From CAYPHY01 sp964410625 (GTDB lineage Bacteria > Chloroflexota > Anaerolineae > Promineifilales > Promineifilaceae): a DNA stretch of 64,000 nt. Both the position numbers and the translations under genes were made by a program. The stretch lies in contig CAYPHY010000006.1 in the NCBI GenBank assembly GCA_964410625.1, positions 199,454-263,453 of the forward strand, in the 5' to 3' direction. Below, piece by piece: positions 1 through 8,034 of the stretch. The notes under the pieces were generated by a model. That model was not told the origin of the DNA. It saw only the letters and a list, made by a program, of their open reading frames with translations, and did no database searches. Every line of letters begins with the position of its first letter. Within the stretch, counting starts at the first letter, position 1.

Positions 1-110
1 CGAAAGACATTGGTCTGGCGCAACATGCCGTCTACCAATGTCGTTTTGCCATGATCAACATGGGCTATAATGGCGATATTGCGGATGTCGTCTCTAGGTT
101 TAATAGTCAT
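1..110 (-). CDS. typA: TypA/BipA translational GTPase, N-terminal fragment
   Basis: Only the first 36 codons are present; the gene runs off the left edge. The reading has the elongation-factor-type G1 segment IAIIAHVDHGKTTLVDGML, with the P-loop HVDHGKTT, followed by RQTNVF, which is characteristic of TypA/BipA. The family is a ribosome-associated GTPase used under stress and low temperature. The ATG at 108-110 follows a leader containing a consensus -10 box and a hairpin. The assignment to TypA rather than LepA or EF-G rests on this short stretch, so it is good but not complete. Confidence 0.88.
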   Translation of the reverse strand, partial: MTIKPRDDIRNIAIIAHVDHGKTTLVDGMLRQTNVF

Positions 111-142
111 AAGATATTTATCAGATTAAATCTACGCAAAAT

Positions 143-169
143 AATACCCGACCGCGGTGGTCGGGTATT
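143..169 (-). promoter_or_regulatory. Terminator-like hairpin in typA leader
   Basis: A perfect 11-bp inverted repeat (AATACCCGACC and its complement) encloses 5 nt. Read on the minus strand it is followed by a T-rich run. It lies between the predicted typA promoter and the typA start codon, so it could act as an attenuator rather than as the end of an upstream gene. The structure is seen directly; the regulatory role is inference. Confidence 0.5.
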
Positions 170-192
170 CCACACAAAATAGATAAGGGTAA

Positions 193-198
193 ATTATA
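193..198 (-). promoter_or_regulatory. -10 box (TATAAT) for typA
   Basis: A perfect TATAAT occurs on the minus strand about 80 nt upstream of the typA start. No convincing -35 box is visible at 16-18 nt, so the promoter call depends on the -10 box alone. Confidence 0.4.
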
Positions 199-248
199 AC
201 AGTTTCTCGATAAAAAATCACGAGCCACCCAGTATACGATGAAAACGG

Positions 249-276
249 TTGACCAAAGTGATATTACCATTAATAT
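249..276 (+). promoter_or_regulatory. Sigma70-type promoter for DUF6092/nitroreductase/sppA operon
   Basis: TTGACC and TAATAT are separated by 16 bp, about 80 bp before the first gene of the operon. This is a reasonable housekeeping-sigma match with no experimental support. Confidence 0.45.
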
Positions 277-354
277 ACCTGGCGGGTATTATGCTCAACT
301 GGATAGCAAACCATCATTATGAAGCATATTGACTACGTTTAATGGAGAGTGTGA

Positions 355-672
355 ATGAGTGAGCAACTTGTCTTGAGCGAAGAGGAAGCATTGGAACTGG
401 TCGCTTATCTTTTGGCCTGTGCTGATAGTTGTCGGCGAGAACCGATGTTGTATGGTTCCGGCCGTTTGCTAAAGGGAGCCAGTCGTCTGGCGGCCGTCGT
501 ACAGACACGAACAGAAGGAGCAACTCAGGCTTTTTGGCAAAGAATCCATGACGAGGTTGAAAAGAAGGCGCATTGGCGACACTATGCGATGGATGAGTGG
601 AACAAGTTTGTGGAGCAGATGCCGGTTTTGGTGGTGGATGAGGTAAAACGTCGGGCAGCGGCCGAGGAGTAG
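355..672 (+). CDS. DUF6092 family protein
   Basis: The protein has 105 residues and no membrane segment, and is predicted to be mostly helical. The opening LSEEEALELVAYLLACADSC, the following EP-x-LYG segment and a C-terminal EVKRRAA resemble the small DUF6092 family, whose function is unknown. A GGAGAG Shine-Dalgarno sequence lies 6 nt before the ATG. The stop is 3 nt before the next start, so it is the first gene of an operon with the nitroreductase and SppA. Family recognition is from memory of the pattern and is moderately sure; no function is proposed. Confidence 0.7.
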   Translation: MSEQLVLSEEEALELVAYLLACADSCRREPMLYGSGRLLKGASRLAAVVQTRTEGATQAFWQRIHDEVEKKAHWRHYAMDEWNKFVEQMPVLVVDEVKRRAAAEE

Positions 673-675
673 AGG

Positions 676-1254
676 ATGAGCGAACTAGCCAAATTACCCG
701 CTTTCAAAAACATCAAAACGCGGCGCACACACGCCAGCTTCACCGATCAACCCGTGCCACATGAGTTAGTCGTCCATCTGCTAACGGCCGCGCGGTGGGC
801 ACCCAGCGCCAGCAATCGCCGCATCCAGCGATTTGTGATCATTGAAAGTAAGGAAACGATTGATCGTCTACGCTATGTAGCGCCAGGGATGAGGGGACGG
901 CCGCCTGTGCTTATTCTCATTTGTAATGATAGCCAGCAGGCCCAGGTCCTGGGCGTTAAGCTACAAACCGGGTCGGGTATGGATATTGACACAACCAACT
1001 GGATTGACGTTGGCGCGGCCGCGCAGAATATTATGTTGGCTGCACATGAACTTGGGTTGGCGACCTGCCCGGCTACATCCTTTAGCCGTTCCGGGGTATG
1101 TGCTGTCCTCGATTTACCTGAGCATCTGATACCAGAGTATATGGTCCAGGTTGGGTATCCGGCCCCCCAGCCGCCGCGCACCTGGCCCAAAGGAACTTCA
1201 ACGCGGCTTACAGTTGATGATTTAACTTACTGGCACAGCAAAAAACCAGTCTAA
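676..1254 (+). CDS. Nitroreductase family FMN-dependent oxidoreductase
   Basis: The 192-residue protein has the usual length of the family. Its N-terminal FMN-binding block reads RRTHASFTDQPVP followed by LLTAARWAPSASNRR, and residues 111-131 carry the second conserved block (DVGAAAQNIMLAAHELGLATC). Family members transfer electrons from NAD(P)H to nitro-compounds, quinones or other acceptors through bound FMN; the substrate cannot be read from sequence. It sits 3 nt after the DUF6092 gene and 8 nt before sppA, so all three are probably co-transcribed. Confidence 0.88.
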   Translation: MSELAKLPAFKNIKTRRTHASFTDQPVPHELVVHLLTAARWAPSASNRRIQRFVIIESKETIDRLRYVAPGMRGRPPVLILICNDSQQAQVLGVKLQTGSGMDIDTTNWIDVGAAAQNIMLAAHELGLATCPATSFSRSGVCAVLDLPEHLIPEYMVQVGYPAPQPPRTWPKGTSTRLTVDDLTYWHSKKPV

Positions 1255-1262
1255 GGATTTTG

Positions 1263-3059
1263 ATGGCACGGGCAAACAAACAATCAGACTTTCTCTCCCA
1301 ACTCGGCCGCGAACTGCGCGAACTCGGCCGTAACATTGCCGATGAGTGGCACGCTGCCGGGGTAGATATACGCAATAGTATGCGGCGGATGCGTGGCGCA
1401 CAGGTAGATTATGTTGTCTTGCCTATCGGGGGGGCGTTGCCGGAGCGGAGCGAGCCGCCGCGTAGCTTCATTGAACGCCAACTCCCCTTGCCTCCTCCAG
1501 CCTTTAGCATGGCGCGGCTCAACAGTATTGTTCAGGCCGTCGGCGATGCTGATAATGTGAAGGGGATCGTCTTTATCTTTCGTGGCTTTCAGGCGGGCGT
1601 GGCGACGCTACAGAACTTCCGGCACACACTCCAACGACTACGCGAAGCAGGAAAGGAGAGTGTCGTGTTCACGCCTTACCTCGATTTGCGCCACTACTTT
1701 GCGGCAACGGCCGCCGACCGGATCATCATTCCCCCTAGCGTCCATTTCGATGTGCTGGGACTGCATACTGAAGTCGTTTTCCTTAAGAACACCCTTGACC
1801 GGCTCGGTGTGCAAGCGGATGTGATCCAAATCTCACCTTATAAGACGGCCTTCGACAGTATCGGCCGTGATGATATGACCCCTGAACACCGCGCTCAACT
1901 TGATTGGTTGCTGGATGACCAATTCGATCTACTGACGGCGGGAATGGCAGACGGCCGCCGGATGGCGCAGGAGGAGATGAAGGGATTGATCGATCAGGCC
2001 CCGTTGACGGCGGGCGAAGCGCTGGGGTTTGGTCTGGTGGATGCTGTTGCGTATGAAGATGACCTGGCTGAGTTGTTGTCGAACGGTCGATTTGGCAAAT
2101 CGCAAGACGAACAACAACCGAAGGCAAGGCTGAGGCCCTGGAAAGAAGCACAGCGACTGCTGACTGAAAAGCCGCGCCGTCGCTGCTCCAAATTTATCGG
2201 TGTAATTAGCCTGGAAGGGGCGATTATGATGGGGCCAAGCCGCCAGCCGCCAATTGATATTCCAATTCCTTTCATTGGTGGCGCGGCCGCCGGAGAACAA
2301 ACAGTAGTGCAATTGTTGCGGCAAGCGGAAAAGATGGACGATATGGCCGCGCTAATCTTTTATGTCAACTCTGGTGGGGGTTCGGCGCTGGCTTCGGATT
2401 TGATCGGCCGTCAGGTATCATTGCTCAATCAAAAGAAGCCGGTCATCGTTTATATGGGGGACGTGGCCGCTTCCGGCGGCTACTATATCGCCGCACCAGC
2501 CCGCCATATCATGAGTCAAAGCGGGACGATCACCGGTTCTATCGGCGTGATCACCGCCCACTTTAGCACGCGTGACCTGTACCAAAAGTTGGATGTCAAC
2601 CGCGTGCAGTTAGCGCGTGGTGAACGGGCGGGGTTGTATTCTAGCAGCGATCCACTGTCCGCGGCCGAGCGCCAGGTCTATTGGAACAATATCGTTGATA
2701 TTTACAATGAGTTCAAAGCAGTGGTGGCGAAAGGGCGGGATTTGCCTTTTGAGACGCTTGATCCCATTTGCGAGGGGCGCGTGTGGACGGGAAGACAGGC
2801 GAGAGAGCGGGGGTTGGTGGATTCTCATGGGGATTTTATGGAGGCGATCCGGAAAGCGGCCGAAGTTGCCGGGCTTCCGCTTGATGACCGACACCGCATC
2901 CCAGTTATGGACCTTTATCCCAAAGGGGGCGGCTATACGCCGCCAGTTTCATTTGGCGCAGAGGCAGCCGCTGAACTTAACCAGTGGCTTTCCGGCGAAC
3001 GGCTTCGCGCTTTCCGTGGCCCGTTGATGCTTTTGCCTTATGAGATTCGCTTGGATTAG
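1263..3059 (+). CDS. sppA: Signal peptide peptidase SppA-type serine protease (S49), two-domain form
   Basis: The protein has 598 residues and two tandem S49 domains, like the long SppA of E. coli. The candidate general base is Lys194 in SPYKTAFDSIGRDDM, which matches the lysine context of the N-terminal domain. The nucleophile is Ser404 in DVAASGGYYIAAPA. Family members degrade cleaved signal peptides at the membrane. No signal anchor or membrane segment is visible at the N-terminus, unlike typical SppA, so it may be cytosolic or peripherally attached. A TTG at 1260 directly precedes the chosen ATG; AAGGA lies 5 nt upstream of that ATG. Third gene of its operon. Confidence 0.9.
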   Translation: MARANKQSDFLSQLGRELRELGRNIADEWHAAGVDIRNSMRRMRGAQVDYVVLPIGGALPERSEPPRSFIERQLPLPPPAFSMARLNSIVQAVGDADNVKGIVFIFRGFQAGVATLQNFRHTLQRLREAGKESVVFTPYLDLRHYFAATAADRIIIPPSVHFDVLGLHTEVVFLKNTLDRLGVQADVIQISPYKTAFDSIGRDDMTPEHRAQLDWLLDDQFDLLTAGMADGRRMAQEEMKGLIDQAPLTAGEALGFGLVDAVAYEDDLAELLSNGRFGKSQDEQQPKARLRPWKEAQRLLTEKPRRRCSKFIGVISLEGAIMMGPSRQPPIDIPIPFIGGAAAGEQTVVQLLRQAEKMDDMAALIFYVNSGGGSALASDLIGRQVSLLNQKKPVIVYMGDVAASGGYYIAAPARHIMSQSGTITGSIGVITAHFSTRDLYQKLDVNRVQLARGERAGLYSSSDPLSAAERQVYWNNIVDIYNEFKAVVAKGRDLPFETLDPICEGRVWTGRQARERGLVDSHGDFMEAIRKAAEVAGLPLDDRHRIPVMDLYPKGGGYTPPVSFGAEAAAELNQWLSGERLRAFRGPLMLLPYEIRLD

Positions 3060-3098
3060 GCGCAGATTGGTGGATGGATCAGGAAAGGCGTTAACGAG

Positions 3099-3653
3099 TT
3101 AGTTCTCTATGCTCTCCTCCGGTTGCAAGTGAATCACGATTTCAGTCACCCCACCATCTAGAATGTGGTCGATTGGGGCATTGACGTGGCGGAGCAAGCC
3201 CCACACGGCCGCGTTGTCATTTTGCACGCTGCCAACCAGACGTTGTAGCCCGGCCGCCTTTGCCTCTTCAACCAAGAGCAGAAACAAGTGTTTACCAATC
3301 CCCTGTCCTTGCACATCGTCGCGCACGGAGAGGGCAACTTCAGCCTCGCCTTCGCCAATCAACACATAGCGGGCGGCGGCGACCGGTGCATGGGGCTGGT
3401 CGGGTAAGTCGGCATAGGCGATTAGCCCGCGGCTATTGGTCATCACCCCGTGGGCGATATTTTCTGCTTCCGTCCACACGCGCTCTGTGGTCACCTGTCC
3501 CAGGGGCTGGTTAAAACGACGGTAGCGGCTTTCACCCCCCATATGCTCGAAGAGGTCCACCAGCAAAGGGACATCGGCCGGTTCTAAATAGCGGACGCTT
3601 ACCGGCAAGCCTGACTTGGTGTGGAAGCTTTCAATTAGCATTAGTATACTCAT
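3099..3653 (-). CDS. GNAT-family N-acetyltransferase
   Basis: The 184-residue protein contains the acetyl-CoA binding motif A, LSVRDDVQGQGIGKHLFLLL, with the Q-x-x-G-x-G signature, and a C-terminal strand consistent with the GNAT fold. The N-terminal half (LEPADVPLLVDLFEHMGGES) is also typical. The acceptor is unknown. It converges on sppA and is divergent from the dynamin gene. A perfect 23-bp palindrome ends 9 bp upstream of its start codon, so it is probably under its own repressor-type control. Confidence 0.85.
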   Translation of the reverse strand: MSILMLIESFHTKSGLPVSVRYLEPADVPLLVDLFEHMGGESRYRRFNQPLGQVTTERVWTEAENIAHGVMTNSRGLIAYADLPDQPHAPVAAARYVLIGEGEAEVALSVRDDVQGQGIGKHLFLLLVEEAKAAGLQRLVGSVQNDNAAVWGLLRHVNAPIDHILDGGVTEIVIHLQPEESIEN

Positions 3654-3661
3654 ATAGACAC

Positions 3662-3684
3662 CATATGACGCAATGCGTCATATG
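3662..3684. promoter_or_regulatory. Perfect 23-bp palindrome, candidate operator
   Basis: Two perfect 11-bp arms (CATATGACGCA and its complement) flank a single A. The site lies 8 bp upstream of the acetyltransferase start and about 35 bp before a possible plus-strand promoter of the dynamin operon, so a dimeric repressor bound here could act on one or both. No regulator gene is adjacent. Confidence 0.6.
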
Positions 3685-3719
3685 CAGAATAGCACATTAT
3701 TTCGCTGGAATCAAGCTTT

Positions 3720-3748
3720 TTGATAGGAATGTATCCTCAATATATCCT
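3720..3748 (+). promoter_or_regulatory. Possible promoter of the ubiquitin-like operon
   Basis: TTGATA and TATCCT are separated by 17 bp in the 302-bp gap before the dynamin-like gene. The match is fair only. The rest of this gap (3749-3955) shows no gene. Confidence 0.35.
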
Positions 3749-3955
3749 AAATGGATGAACTTTGTAGTAGGAGTTAGTTGTGGATTTCCGGTTTGGCAAA
3801 CCGAGGTACATTGGCAAAGCGGGCTACTTTTGGCAGAGCGGGCTATATTGTGCAACCTTTTGCGGCCGATGACGTATACAACAGTAGCTTTGCCAATTAT
3901 CATAGAGAAAGTACTCACCTCTTGTGGAACTCGGAGGTTTTTTAAGGATTAGACC

Positions 3956-6595
3956 ATGAGTAAAGATCAATACGCATCCCTCAAGACATCGTTGGAAACA
4001 TTGCCTCACATCAGCCCGGCACAGGTCGAGCAGTGGGTCGAATTGCAGAAAACGATTGACCGCACGCGCGATTATCTGATTCGCGCCGTCCCCCAGGCAC
4101 AATTCAACCTGGATGAAGCGCAGAAAATTCTTGCCCAACGCACCTATACGCTGGTGTTCTTTGGTGGAACGGGCGTGGGCAAAAGCACGCTGATCAACGC
4201 CTTGCTCGGCCGCAACCTGTTGCCGACTGGCGCGGTCACGGCCGTTACCGGAACCATCGTCTATATTGAACAGGCCGACGAAAACGAGCCGGAATCACTT
4301 TTCCTCAATTATTGGAGCCGTGATGAGTTCGCCGAGCGTGTTCGCCGTCTTTGCCAACTGGCAGGTATTGAAGGGTTTGACATTACCAACAGTGGTGAAC
4401 GGGAGCAGGCACGCAAAGACATTGTGGCCTTGATGGAAGAGAGCAAGGACAATGCCAAGACGGAACGCGACGAATATTTAGAGATTTTGATTGATTGTAT
4501 TGACTCCTATGAACACAACAAGGAGTTGTTTAAAGCGGGAACGCCCCCACCCCAGAATCTATCCCTGGAAGATGACAACTCGCTGCGCCACCTGCGCGAG
4601 GATGGCTTTAAGGGTAGCCAGCAGCGGCAAATCCGGCTGATCAAGTCGGCTACTTTTCGCATTCACCCGCGCAGCGGCCAGCCCAACTTGTTGATGAACG
4701 GCTATCTGCGCATCGTAGATGTACCGGGGCTGGGCGCGGGAATGAAGCTCCACGAGGCGATTACACTGGAAGAGATGAAGCGCGAGGATGCGATGGTCGT
4801 GCTGGTCACCGATGCCGGCCGCCAGCGCGTGGATGAGATGAAGTCGCTCTCGGCCGTCAACTGGATCAAAGACAACCGTCTCTTCGGCCTGACCGGTGGC
4901 GATCTCGACGAAGCGGCCTCGAAAATCTTCCTCGCCGTGAATGGCGCCAACATCCGCCAGGCGTTTGACCGCCTCAACTCTGGCCTGCCGGAAGCGGAGT
5001 TGGAAGTGAAGGAAGTAACCCGCTATATCGCCCCGAACTATTGGGAGCGTTACGCCGGTCGCGGGCACAATCGGCCGTACTTCCTGGTCATGGCCCCGCC
5101 TGCGCTTTACCTGCAAGACCCCGACAACGCGCCGGAGGAGTTTGCCAGCGAAACGGAGCGCATCCTAAAGGTGTTCCGCGACCAGTTGGGGACGGTAGAC
5201 ACGAGCGACCCGCTGAATCCCGACACTAAAGAGGCGTTGCTGAAGTTGAGTGAAGTTCCGTTGCTGCGCGACCGGCTGATTGACTTCATCCAACATGAGC
5301 GCGTTCGCAGCCAGCTACGCGAAGCGGCCACCCGCACGCGCAATGCGCTGCAAAGCCTGCGCTTCTACTATGAGAAGCAGTTGGCGGCGCGTGGTGTGCA
5401 GCCGCCTTTTGCCACCAGTTGGGAGCAACTGCAAGAGAAACGCTTTGAGAACGTGCTGATGCGCCAGCAGAAGGAACTGCCGCGTGCCTTCCATAACGCC
5501 CTCCTGGAGTTGAGCAGCCGCACGAACAGCGATGAACGCTTCCGCCGCCTGCTGCAACCGACGCTGAGTGGGGTGAAGGGCATGGTGCAGGACGCTATTC
5601 GCCGCGAAGTGGAGATGTTGCTGGAGAATTATGGCACGGAGTATTGGGACGGCCGCGACGTAACCTATGACAACCTGATTTGGGGAACCAGCGGCATTGA
5701 AGTGCCAATCAAGCGCATCCTCTTCCAGGTGGAGTTGATCATGCAGGAGTCGGTCGCTAAGTTCATGCCGGAAGTGGGCGAGGTGATCGCCGCCGAATTG
5801 GAGCGGACACTGGAAGCGCATGAAATTTACAGTCGTCTGGAGCGCATAACCTACGGCCAGGAGTATACATACGCCATTCCTGGCGAAGAGGGGGCGCTGC
5901 CCTTGTCTGATGCATACGGGGCGATTGTCGGCCGTGTCAGCCGTAACTTCCGTGAGGTCTGCCAGCAAGCGACGATGTATGAGTTGATGAAAGCCGACCG
6001 TTCTGTCCACTATCGTCTGGAAGAAGGGGAACAAAAGTTGGCCCTGCCCAGCAACGAGCGATTGCTTGATGTGGCGTTGCACGGGCCGGAAAGTGTGGCC
6101 CGCGAGATGGCGGCGGCCGCCCCGGCAATGGCGAATGCCAACAGTCAACCGGCACAGACGGCCGCGGCCGAAGAGGAGTTCGCGATCAATATCCTCGATA
6201 CACCGGAAATGGCCGAACCAGACATTGATATCAGCTTCCTCGGTGACAGCCCGGCAGCGGCCGCCCCGGCCGAGTTGGAAACCAGCTATGCCGATCTGCT
6301 CGATAATGTATCGGTCAAGGTCAATCGCATCTTCGCCAACATCGTTGACGACCTCTTTAGCGATGATGATTTATTGCCGCGTCTGCGCCGCCTGTTCTGG
6401 TTGGAAGCGACGAAGGCGGAGCGGGACTTCAACAATCTGTTGGTCAAGCCGATGCTGCGCCAGCACGACCGCAATCTGCACAAGCAAGAGTTACGCGACG
6501 CAATGGAAGTAGACCTGGAATCCGTCTCCGACCTGGAAGCGTTGATGCGCTCCTGGGAAGGGTTGCACCGCCTGGAGGTGGGGATTCCTGTTTAA
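3956..6595 (+). CDS. Dynamin-like large GTPase
   Basis: The 879-residue protein carries a dynamin-type GTPase domain. G1 is GGTGVGKS at residues 70-77, the switch-I threonine lies in TGAVTAVT (91-98), and G3 is DVPG at 255-258. It is followed by a long helical region and an Ala/Pro/acidic linker at about 700-785 before a final helical segment. Bacterial dynamins remodel or protect membranes. An insertion of about 100 residues between switch I and G3 is larger than usual. It heads a run of ten same-strand genes encoding a ubiquitin-like cascade, so it may be an effector or target of that system. This functional link is inference from position. Confidence 0.82.
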   Translation: MSKDQYASLKTSLETLPHISPAQVEQWVELQKTIDRTRDYLIRAVPQAQFNLDEAQKILAQRTYTLVFFGGTGVGKSTLINALLGRNLLPTGAVTAVTGTIVYIEQADENEPESLFLNYWSRDEFAERVRRLCQLAGIEGFDITNSGEREQARKDIVALMEESKDNAKTERDEYLEILIDCIDSYEHNKELFKAGTPPPQNLSLEDDNSLRHLREDGFKGSQQRQIRLIKSATFRIHPRSGQPNLLMNGYLRIVDVPGLGAGMKLHEAITLEEMKREDAMVVLVTDAGRQRVDEMKSLSAVNWIKDNRLFGLTGGDLDEAASKIFLAVNGANIRQAFDRLNSGLPEAELEVKEVTRYIAPNYWERYAGRGHNRPYFLVMAPPALYLQDPDNAPEEFASETERILKVFRDQLGTVDTSDPLNPDTKEALLKLSEVPLLRDRLIDFIQHERVRSQLREAATRTRNALQSLRFYYEKQLAARGVQPPFATSWEQLQEKRFENVLMRQQKELPRAFHNALLELSSRTNSDERFRRLLQPTLSGVKGMVQDAIRREVEMLLENYGTEYWDGRDVTYDNLIWGTSGIEVPIKRILFQVELIMQESVAKFMPEVGEVIAAELERTLEAHEIYSRLERITYGQEYTYAIPGEEGALPLSDAYGAIVGRVSRNFREVCQQATMYELMKADRSVHYRLEEGEQKLALPSNERLLDVALHGPESVAREMAAAAPAMANANSQPAQTAAAEEEFAINILDTPEMAEPDIDISFLGDSPAAAAPAELETSYADLLDNVSVKVNRIFANIVDDLFSDDDLLPRLRRLFWLEATKAERDFNNLLVKPMLRQHDRNLHKQELRDAMEVDLESVSDLEALMRSWEGLHRLEVGIPV

Positions 6596-6607
6596 GAACG
6601 TATAAGA

Positions 6608-6674
6608 ACTCACGCAAATACGCAAAGGTTGCAAAGCTTTCTCTTTCTTTGCGCCTTTGCGTTCTTTGCGTGAG
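6608..6674. repeat. ACGCAAAG-type hairpin repeat (family R2)
   Basis: The left arm is built from near-tandem ACGCAAA/GCAAAG words and the right arm from their complements ending in TTTGCGTGAG, so the RNA folds into a long imperfect hairpin. Copies occur at 22514-22585, 36371-36455 and, cut by the edge, near 63938. It fills the gap between the first two genes of the ubiquitin-like operon. Confidence 0.85.
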
Positions 6675-6694
6675 CCTCTCTTAGGAGCGTATAA

Positions 6695-7960
6695 ATGCAC
6701 GAAGCAGCACAAAAACTGGTGCAATCATTTCCTGACCAGGGGCGGCTGGCGCGGTTTGCGGGGCGATTGCTGGAGTGGTTGGGCAACGATTTGGGACAAG
6801 GGGACCAACCCTTTACGGAGTCGCGAGCGAAAGCGTTATTGCGCGTTGGCGATATGCTGGATGAACCAACACGCCACAGCTTCGAGCGATTGACGGGTGA
6901 AGCAGTAACTGAGCCGGTGTTGCGGATCGCCTTGTTTGATTTGTTGGCGGAAAGTGGTCTGGCGGAGCATGATGAAATTAAGGCGCTGGCGACGGCAACC
7001 GCGCAAGCGGCCGCCCCCGACGCCATGCCTCCCATTCATTGGTTTGCCCTGGCGCTGGCTGTATTCGCTTATAAGAGCGACATTTTGCTGAGCCAGCTGG
7101 ACCCCGCTCAACCGCCTGATGGGTATAGCCCGGCGGGGATGGCGGTACGGCGCACGGCCGCCTTTGTTCGGCAACAAATCCAATATAGCGCGACGGAGCG
7201 GGATAAACTCGGCCGCAAGCTCGGTTATAATCCGGCGGCCGCTGGCACACCGAATCTCGATGCATTACCGGAAAGCGCCCCTATCGCCCCCTTGCCCCCT
7301 TATTATCGGATGCCTGTCCCGGTGCGTTATCCTGAGGTAGCCCGCGAGACCATCCAGATAGAGGGTGAGGATGTGGGTGATGTGGGTGATGCAGGTGATG
7401 GGATTGGAGAGTTAGCCACTCCTGGTGGGCAACCGGCTCGCGGTGAAACGATCAAAATAAGGGATGAGGACCTGGGTGGGGAATCGTCTGAGACCCATTC
7501 GGGGCCAGTACGGCAACCGACGATCCGCATTGAGGCTGACCAGATTCCACCCGCACCACGAACGGCCGCATCCCCTGCTTCCCCGCCGCAATCGTCGCGG
7601 GTGGTCACGCCCCCACCTGCCACGAGCGCGAGATTGCGTGGTCATTCGCGGCGGGGCAGCCCGCCGATGCAAACAACTCGTTTGCGGGTGATCGTCCAGG
7701 AGCATCCCGATGGGCGAGGGCTGTATGGGTTGCAGGTGAAAGTGAGCAGCAAGGGGCTGAAGAGCTTTGTCGCTGGAACAACCAACCATGAAGGGGTATT
7801 TACCTGTGAAGTCCCCGTCCACCGTGACACTGGGCTAACTTATGATGTGGATGTTACCTGGCCGCGTGACTATAGCAGCGAGGTTGAGCGTAAGTCCATT
7901 ACCCTCAACGCTGACCGCACGCTGTTCACTTTGCCTTTCTACCGCACGTTGAAGGCCTAG
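6695..7960 (+). CDS. Unknown protein with repeated TIxI-x3-D motif and C-terminal beta-domain
   Basis: The 421-residue protein belongs to no family I recognise. Residues 1-180 look helical and globular and have no clear signal peptide. Residues 215-325 are Pro/Gly/acidic and probably disordered; they hold three copies of a ten-residue motif: ETIQIEGEDV (218-227), ETIKIRDEDL (251-260) and PTIRIEADQI (275-284). Residues 328-420 form a predicted beta-sandwich resembling carboxypeptidase-regulatory-like or E-set domains. AGGAG lies 8 nt before the ATG. The related motif is repeated in the next gene, which suggests that both proteins are clients or scaffolds bound by the same partner. It is the second gene of the ubiquitin-like operon. 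Confidence 0.7.
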   Translation: MHEAAQKLVQSFPDQGRLARFAGRLLEWLGNDLGQGDQPFTESRAKALLRVGDMLDEPTRHSFERLTGEAVTEPVLRIALFDLLAESGLAEHDEIKALATATAQAAAPDAMPPIHWFALALAVFAYKSDILLSQLDPAQPPDGYSPAGMAVRRTAAFVRQQIQYSATERDKLGRKLGYNPAAAGTPNLDALPESAPIAPLPPYYRMPVPVRYPEVARETIQIEGEDVGDVGDAGDGIGELATPGGQPARGETIKIRDEDLGGESSETHSGPVRQPTIRIEADQIPPAPRTAASPASPPQSSRVVTPPPATSARLRGHSRRGSPPMQTTRLRVIVQEHPDGRGLYGLQVKVSSKGLKSFVAGTTNHEGVFTCEVPVHRDTGLTYDVDVTWPRDYSSEVERKSITLNADRTLFTLPFYRTLKA

Positions 7961-8033
7961 TGGAGAGTGAAGAGTGGGGAGTGGAGAGAGCGTTCTCATT
8001 ACTCCCCACTCCCCACTCTCCACTCTCCACTCC
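7961..8033. repeat. Purine/pyrimidine hairpin repeat (family R1)
   Basis: A GGAGAGT/GGGGAGT-type purine-rich arm starts directly after the TAG stop and is followed by a complementary CTCCCCACTCTCC arm. The hairpin spans the whole gap and reaches the ATG of the next gene. Confidence 0.85.
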
Positions 8034-8034
8034 T

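Noticed and set aside
3665..3952. Plus-strand frame of 95 codons before the dynamin gene
   Set aside because: It begins inside the palindrome, resembles no family, and overlaps the probable promoter region.
7960..8034. GTG start extending the CAP protein by 25 residues
   Set aside because: The extra codons are a translated R1 repeat, and ATG 8035 begins with the first conserved motif.
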